Origin: Gymnothorax reevesii
Lineage: Eukaryota > Chordata > Actinopteri > Anguilliformes > Muraenidae
Reading direction: 5' to 3'
DNA length: 64,000 bases
Assembly: GCA_029721435.1 (NCBI GenBank)
Contig: CM056576.1
Location: forward strand, 114,990,666-115,054,665
How positions within the stretch are numbered: position 1 is the stretch's first letter; each line of letters opens with the position of its first letter. The position numbers and the translations under genes were made by a program. The notes beneath the pieces are model-generated. The model did not search any database. It worked only from the letters and a program-made list of their open reading frames with translations, and was not told the DNA's origin. Positions 9,576-20,759 of the stretch are shown here, one piece after another.

Positions 9576-12146
9576 TGAGGTTGTAAAGAAACTGATTTCA
9601 AGTGCAGCTGGAACAGAAAAAGTAAATTCTGACTTCACTGCACAGTTTTAACCAGTAACTCCTCCCACTAACAGATCCTCCTCTTCTGGACACAAAGTTT
9701 TAAATTAAAAGAGATTTTTTTGTGGAAGTCAAATACAGCATGAACAGATAAGTGGCTTAATCATTTAGTGTATTATTTGATTGTGAATTGTTCATATATT
9801 CGGCACATATTCTGTAGAGTTCTATCTAGTTGTTACAAGGGTGGGGTTACATTTTGCTGTCATGCTGTTGCCGTTGAGTCACGGTGAAGATTAGGCTAAT
9901 TGCGGGAAGATTACTGAAGGCCTAGGTGTAAAATGCACGGCCCGCCAGTGTTGTGAAATTGATGGTCATGTGGCTGCATAGTACAGGACATGGTCATTGT
10001 CATATTCTGGTTCCAATTTACTTTTACTGATTGGGAGAAAGCATGCACTCCAGTGTTGAAGCAGGGCAGCTGCACGCTCGTTGCTCACTGCAGTTTACAC
10101 TCACTTATACAATCACATACACTACAGGAGATATGAAGATGTGACGTAAGATCGCCAGTAATATGTTTTTGAATGTGAGACGAATCTACAAAAGTGGCAC
10201 ACCACAACTACTGCTGTTAGACAAACACAATTGGTGTATTTAACTCCCTGTTCTGGTGCAGAGAACATGTACTGGAACAAGTCAAACAGCCGGGAACATG
10301 TTCGTGAAAGGCGTTTCTGTTTCCAAATCTCTCTCCACCTCAGTTGGTTGAGCAACGAGACCAAACAGCATCCAACATGACTGATGGTAAGCAATCTTTC
10401 GGAGAGTCCCTATGTCAATTTTTCTGTCTCATACTCAAATAAACTTATACCTAAGCGATATAAATGTATGCAAAATTGGTATTTGAGCTCTGAAAGTCTT
10501 GATATTTCCAAAAAAAAAAAAAAAGGAATCAGATACAAGCTGAATTAAGTAGGCATCAACAATAAATATGGTCTACAGACATCAGGTACAGTAACGGCGT
10601 TTTCCAGGGTCCATACATTTTGTGAATCCATGGGAACCTGCGCTTTCCTGTTCAAGACTATGAACCCGTTTGCATGTTTTTGGCCCGCTTCAAAACAGTC
10701 GGGAACGGGGAGTCGAAGACAACCAATGTGTGCACGTGCCAGAGAAACCAGGGAAACCAGCTGGGACATAACACTGCTGCAAACTACCTAGGTTGCTAGG
10801 TCATCTTTAGCAACCAAGCTTTAGGGAAAAGTACGACAGAACAGCTAGGCCAGGGTTTCTCTCATTGATTAGCGAATTTACATGATGTAGGTTATGATGG
10901 GTCTACATGATGTACTATGAGGGTCCTAGTAATCAATATTGAGTTTTTGAATTTACGCAGCAAAGACATTGAGAGAGACTACTTTTGCATCGCAAATATG
11001 TCACCTTTTTAAAAAGATGGACGATGCAACTATGACATCACCCATTGGTTTCAGTGTATCATTTGGGATTCCTCGATTTTGGCAATTTGAACAGCGCCAT
11101 TTTGTCTTTTTGAAACCGGATGTGAATCCTATTGGATGAGAGGGTGTATTGAAGATCCAGGGAGGAGCGAGGGGTGGACATATGGGTGGGTGTGACCGTA
11201 TCTGATGAGGAATAAATGATAGCCATGCCCCCAAAGCATATCTGGCTTTGTCCTTTATTCTAGTCTCTATGAGACCATCACTTAGAAAAATCAACATCAT
11301 GATATATCGAAGGAGACTTGAAACTTGCGATAGATACCATAAAATAATGTGGAAAATCATTACTGAAATAACAAGGCAATCAGAGATAGCAGACCTGGCC
11401 TCAGCCACGGGCTGACAGACAGACTGACAGACACACACAACACACACAGACATGATCATTGCGTAATCTGGCCCCCTAGGGGAGGGGCCAGGTAATAAAT
11501 CAGTTGGGAAGGTAACGTCATTTTATCATAGACTTCTATAGAATTAATCATCTTTCTGCATCCACCGACGTCGTCATCTGCTGGCCAATAAATAGAATGC
11601 CATTTTTAGAGATTTCCGAAATTGGCTTCCGTTTCTCTGTTTCTCTGTTCCGTCCTCTGTAACAACCAGAGTTCTTGAAAAAAAGAAAAAAATAATTACG
11701 TGGTGTCGGGTGCGCTTTTAATTCAGTCTGATAATAACACGTCGCATATTGTACATTGGCACATTGCTTCCGCCCCAGCATGCATAAAAGATTCTCAGGG
11801 AGCTCCTTCCATTGTGTCATCATGTTTAACACTGTGACACTGCTCAAAGTTCATGTCACCTTAAATACTGCAGCGACGGACCATCAGAGGTAATTTTGCA
11901 GAATAATATTGCCTCTAACTAGTTAATTCTATTTTTTTTAGGGGAATTGACCAATGAAAGGAGCCTTCAAACATGCATTCTGGCTATGCAAGAATCAAGA
12001 AAAATTACTTTGCGACACCTTTCAATTGTTATAAAAATAAAACAATTGACGTTTTCAATATTTTTGTTTATTACCCATATTTTTGCCTCAATATAACTGT
12101 GGCAAAATTTTTATTTTTTCTCATTGCCTGTTGGAATATTTTTAAA
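9576..12146. other. Intergenic spacer upstream of V2
   Basis: About 2.6 kb without a recognisable gene, extremely similar to 48369-50920. The proximal part (9655-9668) holds the putative V2 promoter box. A MITE-like tract with tandem CTGACAGACAGA words and a GC-rich palindrome lies near 11400-11510. Confidence 0.5.
11395..11520. repeat. Short repeat with CAGACAGA run and palindrome
   Basis: GACAGACAGACTGACAGACA is followed by a CTGGCCCCCTAGGGGAGGGGCCAGG-like palindrome at about 11467-11492. It resembles the terminal part of the fish repeats seen at 7069-7384 and 36430-36617. It is shared with copy B (50170-50290). Confidence 0.5.
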
Positions 12147-13631
12147 TACAAACCCAATTCCGAAATAGTTGGGATGAAGTGTAAACTGTGAATAAAATCA
12201 AAATGCAATGACTTTCAGATCACATGAGCCAAAATGTTATTTAACATAGAACATAAGTGACATTTCAAACCGAGACATTTCACGTTTTTATCCACAAAAT
12301 TAGCTTATTTCAAATTTTCTGGCTGCAGCAGGTCTCAAAAAAGTTGGGTAACAGGCAAAAAAGGTTCTGAAATAGCAATTAATATATAAGAGAATCAGCT
12401 GAAAGAACATTTAGCAAGTAATTAAGTTAACTGGCATCAGGTGTGTAAAATGATTGGCTATAAAAGGGATGTTTTAGAGAGGCTGAGTCTCTCAGAAGTA
12501 ACGATGGCCAGAGGCTCTCCAACCTGCGAAGGCTTGCGTAAAAAAAAATTGTGGAATACTTTAAAAACAATGTTCCCAAATGTCAAATTGCAAAGGATTT
12601 GAAGGTCTCATCATTGACAGTGACATCATTGACATAATCAAAAAATTCAAAGAAACTGGAAAAAATACTTAAAGAAACCACTGTCTGTAAACATGGTCCG
12701 GCGTGCCATCCATAGATGCCACCTAAAACTCTATTATGCAAAAAGGAAGCCATTGTTGAGCATGATCCAGAAGCGCCCCCGTGCACTGTGGGCCAAGACT
12801 CATTTAAAATGCACTGAAGCAAAATGGCAAAGTGTCCTGTGGTCAGGCGAGTCCAAATTTGTCATTTTTGTTGGAAATCATGGGAATAGTGTCCTCCAAG
12901 CTAAATAGGAGAAAGACCACCCATCGTGTTTTTAGTGTTCACTTCAAAAGCTAGCATCTCTGATGGTTTGGGATGCATTAGAGCATATGGTGTGGGACAC
13001 TTGCATGTTTTAAAAAGCACCATGAATGCTGAAAGATATATAAAGGTTTTAGAGCACCATATGCTCTCCTCCAGATGACATCTATTCAATGGAAGGCCTT
13101 GTGTATTTCAACAGGACAACGAAAAACCACATAGTGCACCAGTTACAACAGCATGACTTCGTAGCAGAAGAGTTCTTGTGCTGAACTGGCCTGCCTGCAG
13201 TCCTGATCTTTCACCGATTGAGAACATCTGGCGCATAATTAAACGAAAAGTCCATTGAAGGAGACCCAAAACTCTCCAGCACCTGGAAGCCGGTATTAAA
13301 CAAGAGTGGGATCAAATTCCAATAGCTAAACTCAAGAAACTTGTCTTCTCAATGCCCAGATGCCTCCACCCATGTTAAAAAGAACAGGGGATGCTACACC
13401 ATGGTAAACAGGCTCCTGTCCCAATTTTTTTGAGACCTGTAGCAGCCATCAAATTTGAAAGGAGCCCATTTTATGGATAAAATTGAAAATTTCTCAGTTT
13501 CAACATTTGCTATGTTATTTCTGTTCTATTGTGAATAAAAAAAAATTGGCTGGCGTGACTTGAAAGTCATAGCATTTTGATTTTATTCACAATTTACACT
13601 TTGTCCCAACTGTTTCGGAATTGGGGCTGTA
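12147..13631 (+). mobile_element. Full-length Tc1-like transposon with decayed transposase (copy A)
   Basis: Both terminal inverted repeats are present: TACAAACCCAATTCCGAAAT at the left, and its near-complement ending at 13631. Internal similarity between the two ends extends about 130 bp. The span is 1485 bp, the same as in copy B (50921-52405). The transposase starts at 12504 and would stop near 13407. The signatures Gln-Gln-Asp-Asn and Ser-Pro-Asp-Leu/Ser-Pro-Ile-Glu-Asn, typical of DD34E Tc1 enzymes, are still readable, but frameshifts break the gene. Confidence 0.88.
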
Positions 13632-14469
13632 CATTTTCACCAATTTGAAATTTGCCCCATGTGACTTTGGAAATTTAGTGGAGTAAAATGATACCAAACA
13701 CAATATGCTTGCACTACAGTTTGCCATAAAACGTCCGGTACAATACAAAATTATAAGAATAATCTGCATTAATGTTATTTATCAGCTCTTATCCTCCAAT
13801 ATAACAGAAATACACATTATATTTGTAACGTTGTTTGTGAAATGAGTATTTTGCCACTTGAATCCTTCAAACCTCCCATTCCCAGGGCGCAGTTCGGTAA
13901 ATGTCTAGTTGATGACCCTGTAGGATTGTTCGGCACAGGGGTAAGTTCGGGAAGGTTGTTTTAGGATGAATTGGGGGACAATCTGATTGATATGCTCCCA
14001 CGGCCCTGAAATATCTCCACAGCATGCAGGTACCCTTAAGACAATCGGGGGTAAATTTACCAGAGTCCTGAGTCTGTGAGAAAGCAGTTGAGTTTAGTTC
14101 CCTCTGCATTTCACGGCCCGGAAGTGTCTCTGTCAGGATGCATGTGCCATTAAGGTAAGTTTACCAGAGTCATGCGTCTGTGACAAAGTGCACACAGTCC
14201 TCCCTGCCTTACATCCCAGAGGAAAAGCAAGCAAGCACTTGGAAAGCATGAAGTGAATGAAGCATCAATGCAAAGGAAGTAGAGCCAGCTAGATTAGAGC
14301 TCTTCTGGAGAACTTCCATAATTTATTTTGATTTCAACAAATGCACACAAAATTGTAAATTAGGACAATAAACATCAAGGAAATTATGAAGAACAATTAC
14401 AAGACAAGCCCTATTGATACAAGACAATTCAAGATGACTTCGGAAAAGACAGTGCCTGACACTGGAAAG
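13632..14469. other. Spacer downstream of V3
   Basis: No gene is recognised. It is nearly identical to 52406-53243 in copy B. Confidence 0.5.
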
Positions 14470-14508
14470 GGTTTTGGTATGAGGTGAGAATCACACCCAC
14501 ACAGTGTG
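14470..14508 (-). other. V3 RSS (copy A)
   Basis: On the minus strand it reads heptamer CACACTG, 23-bp spacer, nonamer ACCAAAACC (plus-strand nonamer 14470-14478, heptamer 14502-14508). The heptamer keeps the essential CAC but differs at position 5. An alternative register, CACTGTG two bases on, would leave a 21-bp spacer. Both copies are the same. Confidence 0.82.
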
Positions 14509-14991
14509 GGCCTCAGAGCACAGTAGTATGTGGCAGAGTCAGACAGCACAGCTGCTGATATCTCCAGATTAAAGGTCTTGTTAGACTTCTCATGATGAGC
14601 AGTGAGTCCATCCTTGTAAGCATTTCCACGAGTATTGTAAATATTAAGTATGAACTCTGGGGATTTTTTCTCTCTCTGGATGTACCAGAAAAGATCAGGA
14701 ACAGTGGAAGTAGTTTCATACTGACAATGCAGTTCTGCCCTCTCATGTTCTATGAGGAATTTAGAGGGTTTTTGATGGACCGCGTCACCTTGTGCGTCAC
14801 CTGAAAAACATTATGCAAGAACAGAAATACCATGTATGACTGCATTTTTATGTCACATCATCTTAAGCTTAATAAACTATCAGTCTTATCAAACATGTGG
14901 AGTTTTTTTCTTTGCTTGTACGACATAGAAAATGTTTACTATGTATTTTCTTACCTATTGAGTGAAGGAATAACATGAATAAGGGAAGCAT
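14509..14991 (-). CDS. TRAV: T-cell receptor alpha/delta variable segment V3 (copy A)
   Basis: The leader exon is 14955-14991 (12 codons plus one base, starting Met-Leu-Pro-Leu-Phe), the intron is 154 bp, and the V exon is 14509-14800 (292 bp). The V frame starts Gly-Asp-Ala-Gln-Gly-Asp-Ala-Val, has Leu-His-Cys-Gln-Tyr, Leu-Phe-Trp-Tyr-Ile-Gln-Arg, and Asp-Ser-Ala-Thr-Tyr-Tyr-Cys-Ala-Leu-Arg, and contains no stop. It differs from V2/V4/V5 (Trp-Tyr-Ile-Gln instead of Trp-Tyr-Arg-Gln) and forms a subgroup with pseudogene V7. It lies only about 0.84 kb downstream of the V4 RSS. GGGGGCGGGTAAAA lies about 105 bp upstream of the ATG. Confidence 0.9.
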
Positions 14992-15794
14992 TTCTGTTGG
15001 TAGTCTCAGCGTAGAAGTCTTTGTCTGTCTTCTCTCTTGGTGGTGTAGAACAGCTCAGTGCTGAAGAGGTTTTACTCTTGTAGCTCTTGTTTTACCCGCC
15101 CCCTGCAGCCTCTGGTGGTTCTGAGTGGTCATGTATTTCATCTACAACATCAGCATTAGTTTATCGATTATAATTGTGAGTTGTATGCTCAAAGCTAGCA
15201 TATCATCCAAGAGCGCTTTACCAAAGCTATATTACTTTCAATAACAAATGCATACTGTTTTTTTTTTGAGATCTTTAAACGTAACAAGCATTACTTAGGT
15301 TCAGTCCTTTGTTTCCACAAAAATCAAAGGAATGAGGAGAAAATATTGCGCAGTGAGAGAGTGACATCTAGTGTCACATTGTAGGTATTACAGACCACTG
15401 CATCGGAGAGGAGTAGCGTTTTTTTAATGGCACTCCAATGACTGGGTGATGAGCAATAAGTGAATGAACACAAAATTCATCACAGCTGCCCCATGATAAC
15501 CACTCAGAGTGCAATGCATCTGCTGTTGGACTCAGACTTTGGAGACAACAGGCATCTTTACTGGCTGAAGCAACTATAAGGTTAAAAATATTCGGGCAAT
15601 GTCAGTTTCTTTTAATCTTTGTCTTTTTGTGCCTGCACTAAATACATTTTCATAAAAAAGTGTCCTTTTTTTAGGCATGTGTAATTTTTTGTGTGTGAGG
15701 GATCCTTTTAAGGACAAAAAGTATGATTTATGAAGGCATACAGTAACAGCATATAGGAAAAGGGAAGTATGTCATGAATTGCTACCTTGGCTAA
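14992..15794. other. Spacer between V4 and V3
   Basis: It contains the putative V3 promoter box (15091-15104) and otherwise non-coding AT-rich sequence shared with copy B (53766-54571). Confidence 0.45.
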
Positions 15795-15832
15795 GGTTTT
15801 TGTACAGAGTTTACAGGTTTCCTGTCACTGTG
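15795..15832 (-). other. V4 RSS (copy A), consensus
   Basis: Plus-strand nonamer GGTTTTTGT (15795-15803), 22-bp spacer, heptamer CACTGTG (15826-15832). Heptamer and nonamer both match consensus. Confidence 0.93.
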
Positions 15833-16476
15833 GGCTGCAGGGCACAGTAGTACAGTGCAGAGTCTGTCACTTCAGTAGATGAGATCTCCAGATCCACTTG
15901 CTTGTTCTTTTTATCATGTTTAACACTGAATCGATTTTCTGTCTTCTCCTCAGAGCTTATATAGATGAGAATGATTAATTCTGGTTTGGATCCAGGATAC
16001 TGCCGATACCAATGCAGACTGGCTGGATTAACTGCTGAGTAGGTGCATGACAGAGTAACACTGCTGCCATCCAGAACACGCTTTTCTTCAGATGTTGATT
16101 TAATCGTATCCTGTCCAAGGCCATTACCTGGGGATGTTACATAGCATGAGATAATGATTGGAACAGTCCATTTTTCCAACAAACCCTTCCATTTTACAAC
16201 ATAAAAGGTATATCAATTATGCCTTGTTTCTTGAAGGTAAAAAGTATCCTTTTTCCAGATTTCATCAAAGTTTATTTGGTTTGAAGAGTGTAATTATGGT
16301 CCTGAGAATGTATTAACGTACATTCCATGATACATGCAGATTATATGCTCATGATTAGCATTTGGGCTTTCACACCCAACAAAATTTGATCAGAGTAAAA
16401 GTGAGACAAATAAGAGAAATGAAATGAGCCGCTTACCCATCATTGATAAAAACACAAGAAATAAACAGCAGGGCAT
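15833..16476 (-). CDS. TRAV: T-cell receptor alpha variable segment V4 (copy A)
   Basis: The leader exon is 16437-16476 (13 codons plus one base, starting Met-Pro-Cys-Cys-Leu-Phe-Leu), the intron is 309 bp with GT/AG, and the V exon is 15833-16127 (295 bp). The domain starts Gly-Asn-Gly-Leu-Gly-Gln-Asp-Thr-Ile, has Leu-Ser-Cys-Thr-Tyr, Leu-His-Trp-Tyr-Arg-Gln-Tyr-Pro-Gly, and Asp-Ser-Ala-Leu-Tyr-Tyr-Cys-Ala-Leu-Gln-Pro. It is open throughout and has a consensus RSS, so it is predicted functional. It is the closest relative of V2. GGGTGGAGTTT lies on the minus strand about 95 bp upstream of the ATG. Confidence 0.93.
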
Positions 16477-17327
16477 CTCGGCAACTGGTGGAAATAAAAG
16501 CTGACTAAACACAGCAAGACTAGAGCTCTGGTCTTTACTCAAATTCCCCTCAAAAGTTGTAGCAGGAAACTCCACCCACACAGTGACTGCATTTCCTCAG
16601 GACACAAAACCCATCTACTCCACAACTCTGCAGTTACAAGGGGGAATATTCTGTCTGAGTATTCATATTCTGCATAAACAGATCTGTTTCTATACAGAAG
16701 TCCTGGTTGCAGTGGCAGCTCATCAAGCAGTATTAAGCATTTTTCCTTTATGTATTTGCATTTTTATAAACTCTCAAACTGTGATTTTTTTATGAAAAAG
16801 TACAAGTAAACATCTAGAGAGAGGGAAGAAACTGCACAGCAGATTAATAGCAAAATATTGGAGCCAAAGGAAGACACAGCACTGCGAGTCTTCCTTGTGA
16901 AATGATGTGTTCCTAGCAGGTGGGGCTCAGTGTCTGGTCGATCAGGATCTAAATGATCTGCATGATTATAATCAATATATCAATAAAAGATACACAAAGC
17001 ATCATGACTATGTTGAAAACATTTTTCAGATTTTTTGACTTAATTGCTTCTTTTGAGTTTTCAAGTTGCAGCTCTCATTTACGCATTTACATTTGCTCAT
17101 GTTGTAGACCGGTTGAAAAGTGCCACTGTCTGAGTTGAAAAAACTAAATGGCTGTATTTACTCTGAATCCCAAGTAAAAATCCAGATTTATGGGTGGTAG
17201 GAATAAATGGAGGGATTGTAGCTTCTTTCACTGGATCCTCACACATCTTACTTGGACGGAAACTTATTTTAATAGTACACAACCATATTATGTATGGGCA
17301 AATATGCTGCAACGATGCTCTGTAAAA
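16477..17327. other. V4 5' flank and spacer
   Basis: The putative promoter box is at 16568-16579. No gene is recognised beyond it. It is shared with 55265-56110. Confidence 0.45.
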
Positions 17328-17450
17328 TGCATTCATTATCTACGCCGCTTTTTCGTAACTAGGGCCACAGTTGCGCCGGAGCCCATCCTAGCTGACGATG
17401 GGCGAAAGGCAGGGACCGACTATGGGGTCCATTTACCGATAACACAGATG
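17328..17450 (+). repeat. Left half of a common teleost interspersed repeat
   Basis: The words ATTATCTACGCCGCTTTTTC, GGAGCCCATCCTAGCTGAC and GGGCGAAAGGCAGGGACC belong to a repeat very common in fish. Its right half (GGACAG..., TTTTGGACTGTGAGTGGAAAC, CACTGTGCCACCATTCTGCC) is found about 10 kb away at 27440-27650, so the repeat was split by insertion. Family name not assigned. Confidence 0.65.
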
Positions 17451-17919
17451 CTAACTTACAGTGCCACAAAAAAGTATTTGCTCCATGCCTGATTTCTTGA
17501 TTTTTTGCATATTTGTCACATTTACATGTTTCAGATCATCAAACAAATTTTGATATGAGACAAAGCGAATACATACTAGACAGAGTAACAGACAGAGTAA
17601 ATACACTAAGCACCATTAAAACGAAACGGTGAGGTATGTACTGTATTTTCGGCAAATTGAGGAATCAATTTATTTATATTGATTTAATATTGATTTTTAT
17701 TGCTTTTCCAGTGAGGCACGAGAGGAAATAAAGAAAAGCGCGTGGTGTTGTAATCCTGACTGTGATGGGCGTTGGTAGTAGGACGCCAAGATGGAGTAAG
17801 CAGCAGGAGCGAGGAGCTCTGACCAAACTCGCACGTAACTATATAAAAAATACCTCAAACGTACTAGAATCAAAATAATTTAACGAACTGTTTTTTTTTT
17901 TTGTCGCTATAAGTTTAAA

Positions 17920-18757
17920 ATGACTTCCTTCAGACAAAAACAGACATCTCTCACAATGAGAAATACAAGAAAAACTGCGATGGCCTCTACTGCTAGCGCG
18001 AATGAAGATTCTTCCTTAGCCGAAGGAATTACAATGCCTCAACTTGTGGAAAAATTGGCTAAGCAACGTGTCAGTCTCATGGAGGACATTTCCATTCTCA
18101 TTCAGCAGTCTGTTGGGCCGTTACAGGCCTGCATGAATGCTTTGAAAGAGACTGTGGACAGTTTTCAAACAGACAGTTTGACTGCAACTGAATCGCTGGC
18201 AGGGGAAAACTTTGACTTGGTATTTGCTGCTGAAGCGGCTATCAAGTCCCTGTGAACTCAAAACGCGGAGCTCTTGGATCGAATTGAGGATTTGGAAAAC
18301 CGATCACGGAGATCCAACTTAAGAATTGTAAATATTCCCAAAAACAGTGAGAGGGGTGAAGATACGGTCGCATTCGTCTCAAACATGCTTATGGAGATCA
18401 ACAGTGTGTTCGAGTCTCCCCCCATTCTTGAGAGAGCTCACAGAGTGGGCAAAAAGCCGGATGTTTTCACCGATTTCAGGAAAAGGAGCGACTGCTGAGA
18501 TGGGCTGGATAACACAAAGCGAAATACTGAAATTCTACCCTGAGAATTTACCCCGACTTCAGTGCCAGTCTATCGAGGAGACGTGCGGAGTTCAACAATA
18601 TTAAGCAAGCCCTGTATGAGAAAGGGGCTAAGTTTCAACTTTTTTATCCTGCTACCTTGCGAGTCACTCAGGAGGGAAACATCTTTAAGTTCAATACACC
18701 AAAGGAGGGCTAGGCGTTTTATAACCAACAGGTCGTGGCTCAGGATAGTCAAGAATA
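17920..18757 (+). pseudogene. L1 ORF1 (RNA-binding coiled-coil protein), broken
   Basis: It starts with Met-Thr-Ser at 17920. A helical, coiled-coil-like part is followed by a stop at 18253, then the L1 ORF1 signature Leu-Leu-Asp-Arg-Ile-Glu-Asp-Leu-Glu-Asn-Arg-Ser-Arg-Arg and Glu-Arg-Ala-His-Arg (RRM-type region). After a frameshift near 18485 the C-terminal domain is still readable to about 18757. ORF1 proteins coat the LINE RNA and act as nucleic-acid chaperones; this copy cannot make one. Confidence 0.82.
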
Positions 18758-20759
18758 GCCAGGCTTTGGACGATGGAGCGTAGGGGAAGAGGAGGTAATA
18801 TGGACCCCCTGAGGTTGCCATGAGCTGTAGCCTAGATAAAGGGCTCACCATAGCTCATAAGTGGTTGAACTACTTGACCCCTAGGCTTGCTCCATATCAG
18901 CGTAATATGAGAAACGTATCTCTGCAGATGGCTCGACCACATAGGGAATCATGAAATCCCTCATTGTATCCATATTCCCCACCATGTGTCTAATATAGAC
19001 CCTGACCTTGGGGCTATATGGACATGGGGTGTCTGACGCCAAACAATATTAATACCGAAGCAAGTACACTGAGGCATAGGGTAAAACATTATCTTGACAC
19101 CTTTATAATCTCTTTAGTTCTCCTGAGCCCACTGCTTACATTGATTCCATTGAATCCAAGGAAATTCTGCAGGGTCAGCATACAGTTTTTGGCAGTATAT
19201 GAAGCAAAAATGGGCAAATGGATTCACTGGTCCTTGGAGATGTTTTTTAGCATGTTTCTTTGATTTGCTTGTAGCAGTTGAGCTCTTTGCTGTTTGTTGT
19301 TGGGGTTTATTGCTCAATTTTTTCCTGCAGCCTTTTTCTTTTTCTATGTAGGCGAGCACACTGACATTTGCACAGTCCTCATATGCCCACCCTTTGCATG
19401 AGAAGCATTGGACCCACTCCTCTCCACCTTTGGATGATGAGTAAGGACCAAGGCACCAAAGAAGAGCAGCGAACATTCCCCCTGACAAAGGAATGGAATG
19501 AAATGCAGAGGCCCCAAGGCTGGCACCTGCCAACCCAATATACTTTGCCAACACCCCCACTTTAATGGGCCCACTTGTTTGGGGAGAAAGGGGAGGGGTT
19601 GCAAGGAGCAAACCCTTACAAACCCATACTTGTGTCTTCCAAACAAAGGCCCTGATAGGTTTTCTATCATAAACATAAAGTAAATGCAAATATTAGGATT
19701 ATCATGACACTATAGGTGTCTGAAAAACAATAAATCGGCTCCTATATTTGACTTTTGAATATTTTAATATAGGCCTAACACGGGACTTACAAGTGGTGCA
19801 ACCTCAGCACCCTGACTAACTCACCCCATGCTGTTTGGCCAGTGTAGCCCCATGCTCTCATTTTGGAAATCAAGCGGCATATCTCATCTCATGATCGCAG
19901 CAGGCCTTTATCTTATGTGTTGTTAATAACTCTAGTTACATACATTTATGAAACACTTAAAAACACAGTGGAAATCTTTGTCTTCAAAGAAGCTAGACGC
20001 ATTTCTTTCAGAAACTTAAAGTTTGGAATTTGGGCCAAAATTCGGTTATTTAGGCAGAAAACACTTACATGGCACTACAAGTCCTTCTTCTTTCCAAGAG
20101 ATGACATCGCTGGGATGTCACATAATTTGTATATTTTTGTTTTCCCGTCAGTGCGTTTCTGATGAAAAAACTGTGGTGACAAACCTAACCCCGTGACTGA
20201 AGTAACCCCGGTCTCCCCTAATAGGCCATGGCATAGCAATGGTCTTGTGATCCGTTGAAAATACTGATTTGGGCTACTGTGTTAGAGTAGCCCAACTTAC
20301 TTTCGCCTTATTGTTGGGATCAACGTAGCTAATGTTAACTGGGGAATTTGTTTACCTTTGTTTAATGAAGCCAACTCCATTCTTTTATTTGGTTGTTAAA
20401 TATATTGCTTGAGAATATAACTGCTAAATGGTAATAGGCTCTCCATAATATGGTAGCATTAATTTAAGGATGCACTGGAAGTTTCAAGATTTTGATGGAG
20501 GGGTCCTGCAGTCTGCCTATGTTCGACAGGCAGGCATAGGAAGGTTGTGTGTTTTGCGTAGGGGTGAGATGGGATTATTCACTAATGCAACTGATTATTT
20601 TGTTATGAATGAGATTATACTGCCAAGGGGGATTTGATTACGTTTTGTGTGACATTTTAATTTTTGGGGAATACTGAAAAATGCTATGGGGTACTTGTGT
20701 TACTTCTGTCATTACGCTCACTTTACTTTCAGTCCCTCCCCTCCTTCCTTTGAAATAAT
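18758..20759. other. L1 inter-ORF region with foreign DNA
   Basis: About 2 kb separates ORF1 from ORF2, long for an L1. The part at 19240-20220 looks inserted: it has a minus-strand coding remnant (see 19240-19440) and near 20190 the repeat-like words GTAACCCCGGTCTCCCCTAA. Copy B lacks 18463-19398 and has a 10-nt filler there. Confidence 0.5.
19240..19440 (-). pseudogene. Possible C-terminal fragment of a DNA-transposon protein
   Basis: The minus-strand frame shows Glu-Glu-Trp-Val-Gln-Cys, Cys-Lys-Gly-Trp-Ala, then Asp-Cys-Ala followed by a Lys-rich tail. This Cys-X2-Cys / Trp / Cys pattern is like the zinc-binding tail of pogo/Tigger-type transposases. It is too short and too decayed for a firm call. 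Confidence 0.35.

Noticed and set aside
11001..11459. 152-codon minus-strand frame, also present in copy B (49778-50233)
   Set aside because: Its N-terminus is encoded by the CA/GACAGA repeat and the rest is low-complexity intergenic DNA. Conservation is explained by the recent duplication.
15340..15440. Possible extra V remnant with CACATTGTAGGTATTACAGA
   Set aside because: No framework motif, no RSS and no open frame; resemblance limited to a few bases.
19114..19689. 191-codon minus-strand frame taken as a whole gene
   Set aside because: Only about 60 residues (19240-19440) resemble a known motif; the remainder looks like non-coding DNA read through. Reported only as a small remnant.
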